Below are positions 1-5,888 of a stretch of 9,220 nt of DNA, piece after piece. The DNA lies in contig NZ_LATL02000163.1 of the NCBI RefSeq assembly GCF_000972705.2, positions 1 to 9,220 of the forward strand, written 5' to 3'. The notes beneath the pieces were generated by a model. That model worked only from the letters and a program-made list of their open reading frames with translations, ran no database searches and was not told the origin of the DNA. How positions within the stretch are numbered: position 1 is the stretch's first letter; each line of letters starts with the position of its first letter. The position numbers were made by a program, and so were the translations under genes. This DNA comes from Limnoraphis robusta CS-951. Its GTDB lineage: Bacteria > Cyanobacteriota > Cyanobacteriia > Cyanobacteriales > Microcoleaceae.

Positions 1-60
1 TTGGAGAATCCCCTTTCTTTAGAAATGGGGAGTATGTCAAAGCACTTGCTAATCCCACTT

Positions 61-95
61 GAGCCTACCCGCCGTGTAGGCTTTTGCTTTTTTTT
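61..95 (+). terminator. Rho-independent terminator of a gene left of the window
   Basis: The stem GCCTAC (63-68) pairs with GTAGGC (76-81) around a 7-nt loop and is followed by a T-rich run, TTTTGCTTTTTTTT (82-95). This is a classic intrinsic terminator reading rightward. No gene lies before it in the window, so it probably ends a transcript that begins left of position 1. A second, weaker hairpin (TCCCC 9-13 with GGGGA 27-31) precedes it. Confidence 0.7.
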
Positions 96-138
96 GAGGT
101 GTTGAATCTCCCCTTGAATGTTAATTCAACCTGAGATC

Positions 139-243
139 TTGCACCCGTGTCAGAAACCAGGTTTCTTGCGACTGCAATCAGCTTGTTAATATTTTTCGTT
201 ATCGCGCACCGGGTTTCTAAGGTCTTGTTGAGTCCGGGTGCAA
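139..243. repeat. Palindrome-rich intergenic repeat element with 9-bp inverted ends
   Basis: The ends TTGCACCCG (139-147) and CGGGTGCAA (235-243) are perfect inverted repeats about 105 bp apart. Inside lies the palindrome AGAAACC-A-GGTTTCT (152-166) and a second half-copy, ACCGGGTTTCT, at 207-217. The same palindrome core recurs at 5839-5861 in this window. This layout resembles the short non-coding dispersed repeats or MITE-like elements of cyanobacterial intergenic regions. No target-site duplication was identified. A GTG-initiated frame (147-428) starts inside this element and is therefore not called as a gene. Confidence 0.5.
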
Positions 244-299
244 AATGTGAATTTTACCTGAGACGGGGAACGCAGGGGAGAAAGGATTCAGTACAATCC

Positions 300-451
300 G
301 GTTATTTTTATGAATTCTATCTATCGATAACTGATAAGATTATCAGTACAATTGCCCTGGATTCTTACAAAAATAGGAAGATGTCCCGACTGAACAGCAG
401 AAAGAATTTCTGGAAATTCTTGGCTTGACTCTGGGTGACGATCTAGATTGA
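300..451 (+). pseudogene. Possible frameshifted 3' remnant of a small unknown gene
   Basis: One frame reads sensible protein up to about 377, ending TIALDSYKNR. The frame shifted by one base from 377 to the TGA at 449-451 then reads DVPTEQQKEFLEILGLTLGD followed by DLD. Joining the two by restoring a single missing base near 377-380 gives a coherent, hydrophilic, helix-like C-terminus of about 50 residues. No start codon, ribosome binding site or 5' half is visible, because the upstream part runs into the repeat at 139-243. The interpretation as a decayed gene rests only on amino-acid plausibility. The family is not recognised, and it may be a chance frame. Confidence 0.25.
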
Positions 452-505
452 GAATTTTAGCAATAATTGTGATCACTACAACCGCGATCAATTTCAGCAA
501 GTAAT

Positions 506-1537
506 ATGAGATTACAAGACTTTTTGGGTACAGATATCAAGTATGATGTCAATAAAATTGATGCAGACCCTGATCTGAGTCGTCAGATTCAGATTCGCCT
601 GATTGACTTAGGACTTCTTGATCCGCCCGCCGATGGTATTTTTGGCCCGAAGTCAACAGCCTCACTGCATCAATTTCAAAAGCTGATGAAATGTGGTGAA
701 CCGGGTTATTTAGGAGCAGTAACAGCCCAGAAATTAATTGAAGCTAAAATATCAGAAATTCCCATTCTCACCCCCATTTTGAAAACGGTCAAAAGTACCG
801 TTTTTAAACTAAAACCTATCGCTTCATCTCAGTTGACTGACTCTGAAAAATTCCCAGTTGCTGGAGGTCAAGAGTTTGCCGTTTTGGCTTATGATCCCAT
901 CCGAGGACATCTAAGAGTTGCCCTTCGCAGTCAAAGCTTCGGGGGATATTCTATGTTATACATTTGGGCCGCTCATGCCGAAATTTATGAGGATGAAAAG
1001 TTAGTTTATCCTCAGCCTTTACCCAAAAGTTATCGATTGAATAATGTTCCTTATCGTTCTCAATTGGATAATTTTTTAAATCCAACGGGTGCCTGTAATG
1101 TGACTTCTATCGGGATGTGTTTGGAGTATTTGAAAGCACCGAGACGTGTTAGTTATGGACAGTTTGAAGATGAACTGTATGAGTATGCACTCAACAAAGG
1201 CTATAGCCGACATAATCCCTATGATTTAGCTCGAATTGTTCGAGATTATGGGTGTCAAGATTATTTTACAGAATATGCCATTATTGAAGATGTTCAAGAC
1301 TGGGTTTCGGCTGGAAATCCTTCTGTGATTCATGGCTACTTTACCTCCTTTGGTCATATCCTGGTGGTTGTTGGATATGATGAATACGGGTTTATTGTTC
1401 ATGATCCCTATGGAGAATGGTTCTCAACCGGATATCGCACCGATTTAAGTGGTGCTTATCTCCATTATTCTTATGGATTAATTCGGCGGCTTTGTATCCC
1501 CGATGGCAGTTTTTGGGTTCACTTTATTTCTAAGTAA
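506..1537 (+). CDS. C39-like papain-fold peptidase with N-terminal peptidoglycan-binding-like domain
   Basis: The 343-residue protein has two recognisable parts. Residues about 24-80 resemble a PG_binding_1 helical repeat (LGLLDPPADGIFGPKSTASL, then FQK and a second helix). Residues about 180-328 resemble the C39/C39-like papain fold: VPYRSQLDN leads to the nucleophile motif GACNVTS (Cys197), followed by GHILVVVGYD (His284) and VHDPYGEW (Asp300), an order that fits a Cys-His-Asp triad. Family knowledge suggests a cysteine peptidase or amidase acting on peptides or cell-wall peptides; the substrate is inferred. A linker of about 100 residues (81-180) with a beta-rich segment lies between the two parts. 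There is no N-terminal signal peptide or membrane segment, which is odd for a wall-binding protein. The start is the first ATG of the frame; no clear Shine-Dalgarno precedes it. It converges on nadC with a 23-bp gap and no obvious terminator. Confidence 0.8.
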   Translation: MRLQDFLGTDIKYDVNKIDADPDLSRQIQIRLIDLGLLDPPADGIFGPKSTASLHQFQKLMKCGEPGYLGAVTAQKLIEAKISEIPILTPILKTVKSTVFKLKPIASSQLTDSEKFPVAGGQEFAVLAYDPIRGHLRVALRSQSFGGYSMLYIWAAHAEIYEDEKLVYPQPLPKSYRLNNVPYRSQLDNFLNPTGACNVTSIGMCLEYLKAPRRVSYGQFEDELYEYALNKGYSRHNPYDLARIVRDYGCQDYFTEYAIIEDVQDWVSAGNPSVIHGYFTSFGHILVVVGYDEYGFIVHDPYGEWFSTGYRTDLSGAYLHYSYGLIRRLCIPDGSFWVHFISK

Positions 1538-1560
1538 AAGCAGGAGGTTGGTGACTCACT

Positions 1561-2460
1561 TTAAACGGTTCTGATCAAAGGATAATCAATTCCCCAATTT
1601 CCCTCACCTAATTTCATACTTAAATCTAGCCAAGTTGAACGAGTAATTGGGGCGCTGGTAGAGATATAATCAACGCCAGTTTCCGCAACAGCGCGAATCG
1701 TTTCTAGGGTAATATTACCGGAGGCTTCGATTTTAATTCGGTTATTATAACTCCGAATTGTCTCCACCGCTTCCAACATGATTGACAGGGCCATATTATC
1801 CAGCATAATAATATCAGCTTGATTCTCTAACGCTGTCTGAACTTGTTCGAGGGTTTCTGTTTCGACTTCTATCGTTAGAGGATAGGGAATTTTTCCTCGA
1901 ATTTGGGCGATCGCTTCTTGTATTCCGCCTGCGGCCGCGATATGATTATCTTTAATCATCACGGCGTCATCCAGCCCGAAACGATGATTGATTGCCCCTC
2001 CCACTTGGGTCGCGTATTTTTCTAACAGTCGCAGTCCTGGCGTGGTTTTACGAGTATCTACCAGTTGTGTCGGGAAGTCAGAAAGAGCAACTGTGTATCG
2101 GTTCGTTAGAGTGGCTATTCCACTTAACCGCATCGCTAGGTTCAACGCGACTCGTTCCCCGGTTAACAAAGCTGCTAATGGCCCTTTGAGTTGGGCGATC
2201 GTTTGTCCGACTTCACACCATTGCCCTTCTGAAACGATCGCTGTAAACTCTACTTCGTGATCTAACAGTTCAAACACTCGCGCCGCTATTGTTAATCCCG
2301 CAACCATTCCCGACTCTTTCACCACCCAATAGGCGCTTCCTGAAGGACGATTTTGCAGTAACAGACTCGCTGTCGTGCGATCGCCTCGCCCAATATCTTC
2401 ACACAGCCATTGTTGCAAAAGCGGATCTAAAATAATCCAGGGAGGTAAAATCGCGTTCAT
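1561..2460 (-). CDS. nadC: Nicotinate-nucleotide pyrophosphorylase (quinolinate phosphoribosyltransferase)
   Basis: The 299-residue protein is full length for NadC, the cytosolic enzyme that converts quinolinate and PRPP to nicotinate mononucleotide, CO2 and pyrophosphate in de novo NAD synthesis. Visible family motifs in order: EDIGRGDRTT (21-30), the substrate-binding DTRKTTPGLR (135-144), GGAINHRFGLDDAVMIKDNH (154-173) with His159, Arg160 and Lys170, IEVET (197-201), DIIMLDNM (216-223), IEASGNI (244-250) and the phosphate-binding GVDYISTSA (262-270). The ATG puts the usual ~20 residues before EDIGRGD, so the start is sound, although no Shine-Dalgarno is obvious. Two HIP1 sites lie within the gene. 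The start codon lies only 28 bp beyond the terminator of the 5S rRNA gene, so either a promoter is squeezed in there or expression depends on readthrough. Confidence 0.96.
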   Translation of the reverse strand: MNAILPPWIILDPLLQQWLCEDIGRGDRTTASLLLQNRPSGSAYWVVKESGMVAGLTIAARVFELLDHEVEFTAIVSEGQWCEVGQTIAQLKGPLAALLTGERVALNLAMRLSGIATLTNRYTVALSDFPTQLVDTRKTTPGLRLLEKYATQVGGAINHRFGLDDAVMIKDNHIAAAGGIQEAIAQIRGKIPYPLTIEVETETLEQVQTALENQADIIMLDNMALSIMLEAVETIRSYNNRIKIEASGNITLETIRAVAETGVDYISTSAPITRSTWLDLSMKLGEGNWGIDYPLIRTV

Positions 2461-2488
2461 GCTTGATTCTGATTAACACATACCCATC

Positions 2489-2532
2489 AAAAACCAGAGC
2501 CTCCCTCCGTTTATCACTGGAAGAGAAGCTCT
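2489..2532 (-). terminator. Intrinsic terminator of the 5S rRNA gene
   Basis: On the minus strand AGAGCTTCTCTTC (2532-2520) pairs over 13 positions, including G-T pairs, with GGAGGGAGGCTCT (2508-2496) across an 11-nt loop. A T5 run follows (2493-2489). It lies 13 nt after the 3' end of the 5S gene and 28 nt before the nadC start codon. Confidence 0.75.
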
Positions 2533-2545
2533 AGTTTTGTATTTA

Positions 2546-2663
2546 TCCTGGCATCGAGCTATTTTCCCAGGCAGCTACCCACCAAGTATCTTCGCCGTGT
2601 CAACGTTTCACATCCGAGTTCGGGATGGATCGGTGTGGTTCCATCGAGCCATAGACACCAGGA
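2546..2663 (-). rRNA. rrf: 5S ribosomal RNA
   Basis: The minus strand reads 118 nt from TCCTGGTGTCTATGGCTCGA to GCTCGATGCCAGGA, with complementary ends (TCCTGG with CCAGGA) that form helix I. The conserved internal 5S core is present: CCACACCGATCCATCCCGAA, then CTCGGATGTGAAACG, followed by a loop E region and helices IV/V around GGTGGGTAGCTGCCTGGG. The length and motifs match bacterial 5S rRNA. Unusually, no 23S rRNA tail lies upstream. Instead there is an ~80-nt leader and a dedicated strong promoter, and a terminator follows, so this looks like a free-standing, monocistronic 5S gene. Ends are given to within a base or two. Confidence 0.96.
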
Positions 2664-2751
2664 AAGCTTTAAAATACTTTCTTAGGTCTTGAGGTCAATC
2701 AGAAATCGCTTTATTTGTTTCGCGTTCTTCTGTTACCCTCGACAATTACTA

Positions 2752-2803
2752 ATAGTACAGACCTTTTCGGAGATTGTCAACCCCTTTTTCAAAAATTTTT
2801 TTT
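2752..2803 (-). promoter_or_regulatory. rRNA-type sigma70 promoter with UP element for the 5S gene
   Basis: Read on the minus strand: an AT-only-like tract of T/A runs (2803-2785) typical of an UP element, then CCCC replaced by GGGG, the consensus -35 TTGACA (2780-2775), a 17-bp spacer and the -10 TACTAT (2757-2752). Transcription would begin near 2745, giving a leader of about 80 nt before the 5S gene. The consensus -35, ideal spacing and flanking A/T tract together fit a strong stable-RNA promoter. The -10 sits inside the 11-bp palindrome TACTATTAGTA. Confidence 0.7.
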
Positions 2804-3169
2804 CGGCTGAGTTGTAGCGCACCAAGCCCTGATGGGGGTGTCAATCTAGGCTGGATCTGACAAGGGATGGGCTAGTCTATCATTAACCTGAAAATCTGAT
2901 CCACCCTACCCAACTTCTGTTTGAGCTATGGGAATTAGTTCAACCGCCTAATTTTCTAGCCTCTGAGACATTGCTCCGGAAAATCACCCAGTTTGACTGA
3001 AGGTGCAAGCTGAGACTAAAATCAATTTAGGACTCAATGTCAATTGTGATACTTCTCACTCGTTAACCTGATCGAAATCACCAAATTAACTCATTTAAAA
3101 TCACAACTTTTATTGATATATCTCACTTGCGATAAAGATCAAAATCAATTCCTCTTAACCCCCCTATCA
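2804..3169. other. Gene-free spacer, nothing convincing seen
   Basis: This stretch between the 5S promoter and the promoter of the small cysteine-containing gene holds no open frame of useful length on either strand, no tRNA-like cloverleaf, no clear terminator and no array of repeats. It is A/T-rich, especially from about 3000 onward. It may be simple intergenic DNA or eroded sequence. An unrecognised small RNA cannot be excluded by eye. Confidence 0.4.
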
Positions 3170-3198
3170 CTGAAACTATAGGAAATCTCGACTATAGA
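3170..3198 (+). promoter_or_regulatory. Candidate promoter of the small Cys-containing gene
   Basis: CTGAAA (3170-3175, 4 of 6 to TTGACA) is followed by a 17-bp spacer and TATAGA (3193-3198, 5 of 6 to TATAAT). It is suitably placed about 25 nt before the start codon at 3224, which would give a very short leader carrying the ribosome binding site. The motif ACTATAG also occurs twice here (3175-3181 and 3191-3197). Confidence 0.35.
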
Positions 3199-3223
3199 TA
3201 AGGTGGGGAGAGGAACAACTTTT

Positions 3224-3448
3224 ATGCAAAAATGTACAACTTGTCCGAAAACACAATGTCCTTTTAGATCTTCGGAGGTTAAAATATCGGGATTTTCACT
3301 CTTTATAGTCGGGTGTAAAATTAGCTATCGAGGAGAACAAATCTTTGATTTGAGTTGGCTACTTGCAGGTAAACCCATTATGCGCTTGCGAGAATCTCAA
3401 GTCAAAAAAGCACTGATTAAACTCAAAAAAAATCAAATTGCTAGTTAA
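3224..3448 (+). CDS. Small cysteine-containing protein of unknown function
   Basis: This is a 74-residue protein that I do not recognise. The ATG at 3224 is preferred over the in-frame GTG at 3203 because a good Shine-Dalgarno-like GGAGAGGA (3207-3214) lies 9 nt before it. The N-terminus has the pattern C-x2-C-x4-C (CTTCPKTQCP, Cys4, 7, 12), with a fourth cysteine at residue 32 in FIVGCK, so a small zinc or Fe-S site is possible. The C-terminal third is strongly basic (SQVKKALIKLKKNQ), compatible with nucleic-acid or membrane-surface contact. There is no signal peptide. It has its own candidate promoter and no clear terminator, and it is not in an operon with neighbours. That it is a real gene is supported by the ribosome binding site and promoter spacing; any function is open. 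Confidence 0.6.
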   Translation: MQKCTTCPKTQCPFRSSEVKISGFSLFIVGCKISYRGEQIFDLSWLLAGKPIMRLRESQVKKALIKLKKNQIAS

Positions 3449-3491
3449 TAAAAATCCCTTAACACCCCGAAAATTTTTTGACAAATCCGTT

Positions 3492-3671
3492 TTAAAACAC
3501 TCGATTTAGTAATTTTTTATCCAGTTCTCTAATGTAATCTCGACCATATCTTCCATTTTCTAAACCCTCAAATAAATGAGAGGGTAAATCTTGAGTGACT
3601 TCCTCACTACAGGAAGCCACCCCCAATGCGATCGCCTGAGTTCCATTTAAAATAAAACAGTAGGGTAAACA
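3492..3671 (-). pseudogene. Truncated gene remnant of unknown family (no start codon)
   Basis: A minus-strand frame of 59 codons with no ATG runs from a stop at 3674-3672 to TAA at 3494-3492. It reads like genuine protein: ILNGTQAIALGVASCSEEVT, then QDLPSHLFEGLENGRYGRDY and IRELDKKLLNRVF. The frame contains a HIP1 site (3628-3635). Internal starts are only GTG (3620) or TTG, with no ribosome binding site. Its upstream end abuts the divergent Uma2 gene at 3690, so the N-terminal half of the original gene appears to be gone. I do not recognise the family. It could also be a short expressed peptide from the GTG (42 aa), which I think less likely. Confidence 0.4.
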
Positions 3672-3689
3672 TCATTACAAAAAGTAAAA

Positions 3690-4304
3690 ATGGTACAAAC
3701 ACCCGCCAGTCTGGAAACCGAAACCCTATCAATAGAATTACCCAGAACGCTCACTCTGTACGTTACCCAAGAACAATTTACAGCCTTAACAGCAGCCAAC
3801 CCCGACTTAAGACTCGAAAGAACCGCCCAAGGAGAATTAATTGTGAACCCCCCGACAGGTTGGGAAACCGGAGAATGTAATAGCAATCTTTCTGGAGAGT
3901 TGTATCTTTGGTGGCGTAATTCAGGGGAACCGGGTAAGGTTTTTGACTCCTCTACAGGTTTTATTTTACCCAATGGTGCGACTCGATCTCCTGATGCGTC
4001 TTGGGTAAGTCGAGAACGTTGGGAAGCACTCACAACCGAACAAAAAGGAACCTTTGCAAATATTTGTCCTGACTTTGTAGTTGAATTACGTTCAAGTTCA
4101 GATAGTCTAAAATCCCTACAAGCTAAGATGAAAGAATACCTCGATAATGGGGCTAAACTGAGTTGGTTAATTGATCCGCAAAAAAAACGAGTAGAAATTT
4201 ATCGGCCAGAATTAGCAGTGGAAGTGTTAGAAAATCCTGCTGAATTGTCCGGTGAAGCGGTGTTAACGGCTTTTGTGTTGAATTTGCCTCGGGTTTGGGG
4301 TTGA
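3690..4304 (+). CDS. Uma2 family (DUF820) endonuclease-fold protein
   Basis: The 204-residue protein has the hallmarks of the Uma2/DUF820 family, a PD-(D/E)xK nuclease-like fold greatly expanded in cyanobacteria: the N-terminal RLERTAQGELIVNPPTGWET (41-60), FILPNGATRSPDASWV (91-106) with Asp102, CPDFVVELRS (126-135) with Asp128 and Glu132, and the SDSLKSLQAKMKEYLDNGAK stretch (137-156) ending in WLIDP (159-163). The Asp...Glu/x-Glu and downstream lysine pattern fits a retained metal-binding nuclease site. The length is typical. The biological role of the family is unsettled; links to mobile DNA are often proposed. No strong Shine-Dalgarno is visible before the ATG. It stands alone, between two gene remnants. 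Confidence 0.9.
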   Translation: MVQTPASLETETLSIELPRTLTLYVTQEQFTALTAANPDLRLERTAQGELIVNPPTGWETGECNSNLSGELYLWWRNSGEPGKVFDSSTGFILPNGATRSPDASWVSRERWEALTTEQKGTFANICPDFVVELRSSSDSLKSLQAKMKEYLDNGAKLSWLIDPQKKRVEIYRPELAVEVLENPAELSGEAVLTAFVLNLPRVWG

Positions 4305-4314
4305 ACGTTAAATT

Positions 4315-4434
4315 ATGCTTTACAGTCAATTTACCCTCAGTAAAGCTCTCATTCAAGGCGATCGCTTTTTTCCAGAGGTTTCCCCCGTTAATCCTAGAAA
4401 GAAACAGAGATTGAAATCTCTGTCTAATAAATGA
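4315..4434 (+). pseudogene. Possible 5' gene fragment cut off by the hairpin repeat
   Basis: An ATG frame of 39 codons begins 10 nt after the Uma2 stop and reads MLYSQFTLSKALIQGDRFFP followed by EVSPVNP before running into the hairpin repeat at about 4400, where it continues as basic low-information residues to the TGA at 4434. The first ~27 residues look like the N-terminus of a normal soluble protein and include a HIP1 site. The end of sensible sequence coincides with the start of the repeat, suggesting a gene interrupted or truncated there. No ribosome binding site is seen. I have only a vague impression of similar cyanobacterial N-termini and name no family. Confidence 0.28.
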
Positions 4435-4483
4435 AGTCCTGTTAACAGGACTTTGAATTTTAGTCAGGGAATTTATTCCCTGA
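4404..4483. repeat. Cluster of three perfect hairpins between convergent genes
   Basis: Three consecutive stems are present: ACAGAGAT/ATCTCTGT (4404-4411 with 4416-4423, 4-nt loop), the 20-bp perfect palindrome AAGTCCTGTTAACAGGACTT (4434-4453), and TCAGGGAAT/ATTCCCTGA (4464-4472 with 4475-4483, 2-nt loop). They sit between the ends of the Uma2 gene (+) and the DndB-like gene (-), so they may stop transcription from both sides. The compact, compensated structure also looks like a dispersed cyanobacterial intergenic repeat. Confidence 0.65.
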
Positions 4484-4508
4484 TTAACTAACTCTGACTC
4501 AAGATCAA

Positions 4509-5702
4509 TTACATCCAACCTAACTGTGCTTTTGCTGTATTCACCGCGATTTTTACATTGCCTTTGTTATTAGATATGCTGTAGGGTTTAGCGGGATTTT
4601 TGGGATTAGGATCAATTGTAACTACGTTATTAGCCCAAAGACTGCTACTCTGTGACCAATCCAGTTGAGCGAGTTGAGAGATTTTCTCGGAATCAAAAGA
4701 TTGCTCATTCTCATTATAGCACAAATACAGCAATCGGCCTAGAATCTCTAAGCCAACAGACCTCCCTAAAATCGATTTTTCCTTAATAAAATCGTCAATT
4801 TCCTCAATCTTTAAATCTTTGGGGCTTTGACTCGCAACATATTGAGTTTGGGGACATTCAGAAAAGAATTGATTCAAAGCATCAGCCAAAGCCTGAGACG
4901 CTGCATCAACATCATAAGTTTCTAAAGTTGCATTCGGATCGTTTTCAAACGCACAACTCACCAAAGTAGCAATAAATTTATTGGTATAAATCAATTTTTT
5001 CTTTGCGGCTGGTTTTCCTGTAATCTTTTCGGTTTTCCCTCTAAACATTGACACTTTTTCAACCAATTCTTTCAAAATACCAACTTGACCCGTAACTTCT
5101 CCGTAAGACAATAACAAAGATGGAGCAAGTTCTTTCGTTTGTGCCATATCTCGAAAATCTTTCTGACACTGTTTAAAATTCCCCTCCAAAACCAATGTGA
5201 TCGGAAAATCACTATCACCAATCAATTTTGCATCTTTACTTCTAACTAATTCATCAATTGCTTTTTGGCGATGTTGTCCGTCTGTAATATCAAGACGGGT
5301 ATCACGAGGAATGACAACAAAACACATCCCTCGACCCAATTCAATCACTTGTATTTTTTCAGGATCAATATTAGCCGTTAAAGTGCCTAAAATCCAGGGT
5401 TTATCTTGTTCGGCATGATGCACAATATAATCTTTGATTTCTTCAGCATGACCTTTCACAACCGGACGATTTTTTCCAGAGTCAGGATCATTATCTTCAG
5501 AGGGTTTAGCTTCTAATAGGGTGGGAATCTCACGGGCAGGAACATTAATTTGAATCATTTGCCGTTTTCCCTGTTGGAACATTAAACCCAGATAGCAGTT
5601 TTCCCGATAATTTTTGGAAAATAGAGGAGCGAGTACAGAATCAATGCGGGGGTTTTCTTCGGGTAAATTATCACTAATCTCGTTCATGTTGGGTGAGGTC
5701 AT
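4509..5702 (-). CDS. dndB: DndB-like DGQHR-domain protein of the DNA phosphorothioation system
   Basis: The 397-residue protein has the signature DGQHR at residues 141-145 in the context IPRDTRLDITDGQHRQKAID, close to the DndB pattern in which a short strand precedes NDGQHR and a helix follows. It also has NVPAREIPTLLE (53-64) and a helix-rich C-terminal half (about 200-350). DndB proteins are not needed for the sulfur-insertion chemistry; in studied systems they act as regulators of dnd expression or of modification frequency. Assignment to DndB rather than another DGQHR subgroup rests on length, motif context and nearby dndC. ATGs exist at codons 1 and 6, with no clear Shine-Dalgarno for either. 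It lacks HIP1 sites and is A/T-rich (21 G+C of 60 at 4921-4980), unlike its 524-aa neighbour. It forms its own transcription unit: a terminator lies upstream and a candidate promoter at 5744-5773. Confidence 0.85.
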   Translation of the reverse strand: MTSPNMNEISDNLPEENPRIDSVLAPLFSKNYRENCYLGLMFQQGKRQMIQINVPAREIPTLLEAKPSEDNDPDSGKNRPVVKGHAEEIKDYIVHHAEQDKPWILGTLTANIDPEKIQVIELGRGMCFVVIPRDTRLDITDGQHRQKAIDELVRSKDAKLIGDSDFPITLVLEGNFKQCQKDFRDMAQTKELAPSLLLSYGEVTGQVGILKELVEKVSMFRGKTEKITGKPAAKKKLIYTNKFIATLVSCAFENDPNATLETYDVDAASQALADALNQFFSECPQTQYVASQSPKDLKIEEIDDFIKEKSILGRSVGLEILGRLLYLCYNENEQSFDSEKISQLAQLDWSQSSSLWANNVVTIDPNPKNPAKPYSISNNKGNVKIAVNTAKAQLGWM

Positions 5703-5743
5703 GCTGTCGGTGATTGATAAAAATTTGTGAGGTCTATCTTTAT

Positions 5744-5773
5744 ATTGTAGGCGTTAAAATCCTCAGATGACCA
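5744..5773 (-). promoter_or_regulatory. Candidate promoter of the dndB-like gene
   Basis: On the minus strand TGGTCA (5773-5768, 4 of 6 to TTGACA), an 18-bp spacer and TACAAT (5749-5744, 5 of 6 to TATAAT) lie about 42 nt before the start codon. The -10 is good and the -35 weak. A promoter is expected here, because a strong terminator separates this gene from the one upstream. Confidence 0.35.
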
Positions 5774-5833
5774 CTCCTAACAAACTGTATCAAACACCGT
5801 ATATTATTCTCGGAGTTAATATCTTGAATTGTC

Positions 5834-5866
5834 AAAAACCCGGTTTCTTTGAGAAACCGGGTTTTT
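5834..5866 (-). terminator. Strong symmetrical hairpin terminator with repeat-type core
   Basis: AAAAACCCGGTTTCT (5834-5848) and AGAAACCGGGTTTTT (5852-5866) form a perfect 15-bp stem with a 3-nt loop. On either strand the stem ends in a T5 run, so it can act in both directions. It lies 22 bp after the stop codon of the 524-aa DGQHR gene, which it should terminate. The core is the same ACC/GGTTTCT palindrome seen at 152-166, so a dispersed repeat is serving as terminator. Confidence 0.75.
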
Positions 5867-5888
5867 ATTTCCCGTAGGGGTTCTTCAA

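Noticed and set aside
147..428. 93-codon GTG-initiated open frame with a hydrophobic N-terminus
   Set aside because: It starts inside the palindromic repeat at 139-243, its hydrophobic segment is translated repeat, there is no ribosome binding site, and the likely coding signal at its end continues in another frame.
1988..2260. Plus-strand open frames of 65-90 codons opposite nadC
   Set aside because: They lie wholly inside the firmly identified nadC gene on the other strand and have no ribosome binding site or family features.
2735..2765. Resemblance of CTAATAGTAC near 2749-2758 to the conserved 3' tail of 23S rRNA
   Set aside because: The match is about ten bases only, and sequence further upstream shows none of the conserved 23S domain VI. 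The bases are explained by the -10 region of the 5S promoter.
3647..4033. Minus-strand 128-codon frame opposite the Uma2 gene
   Set aside because: It is antisense to a gene with clear family motifs, and its composition is low-information serine/leucine/proline-rich translation of the opposite strand.
4153..4518. Minus-strand 121-codon frame across the Uma2 end and the hairpin cluster
   Set aside because: It runs through the three-hairpin repeat and the antisense of the Uma2 gene, and shows no protein-like motif.
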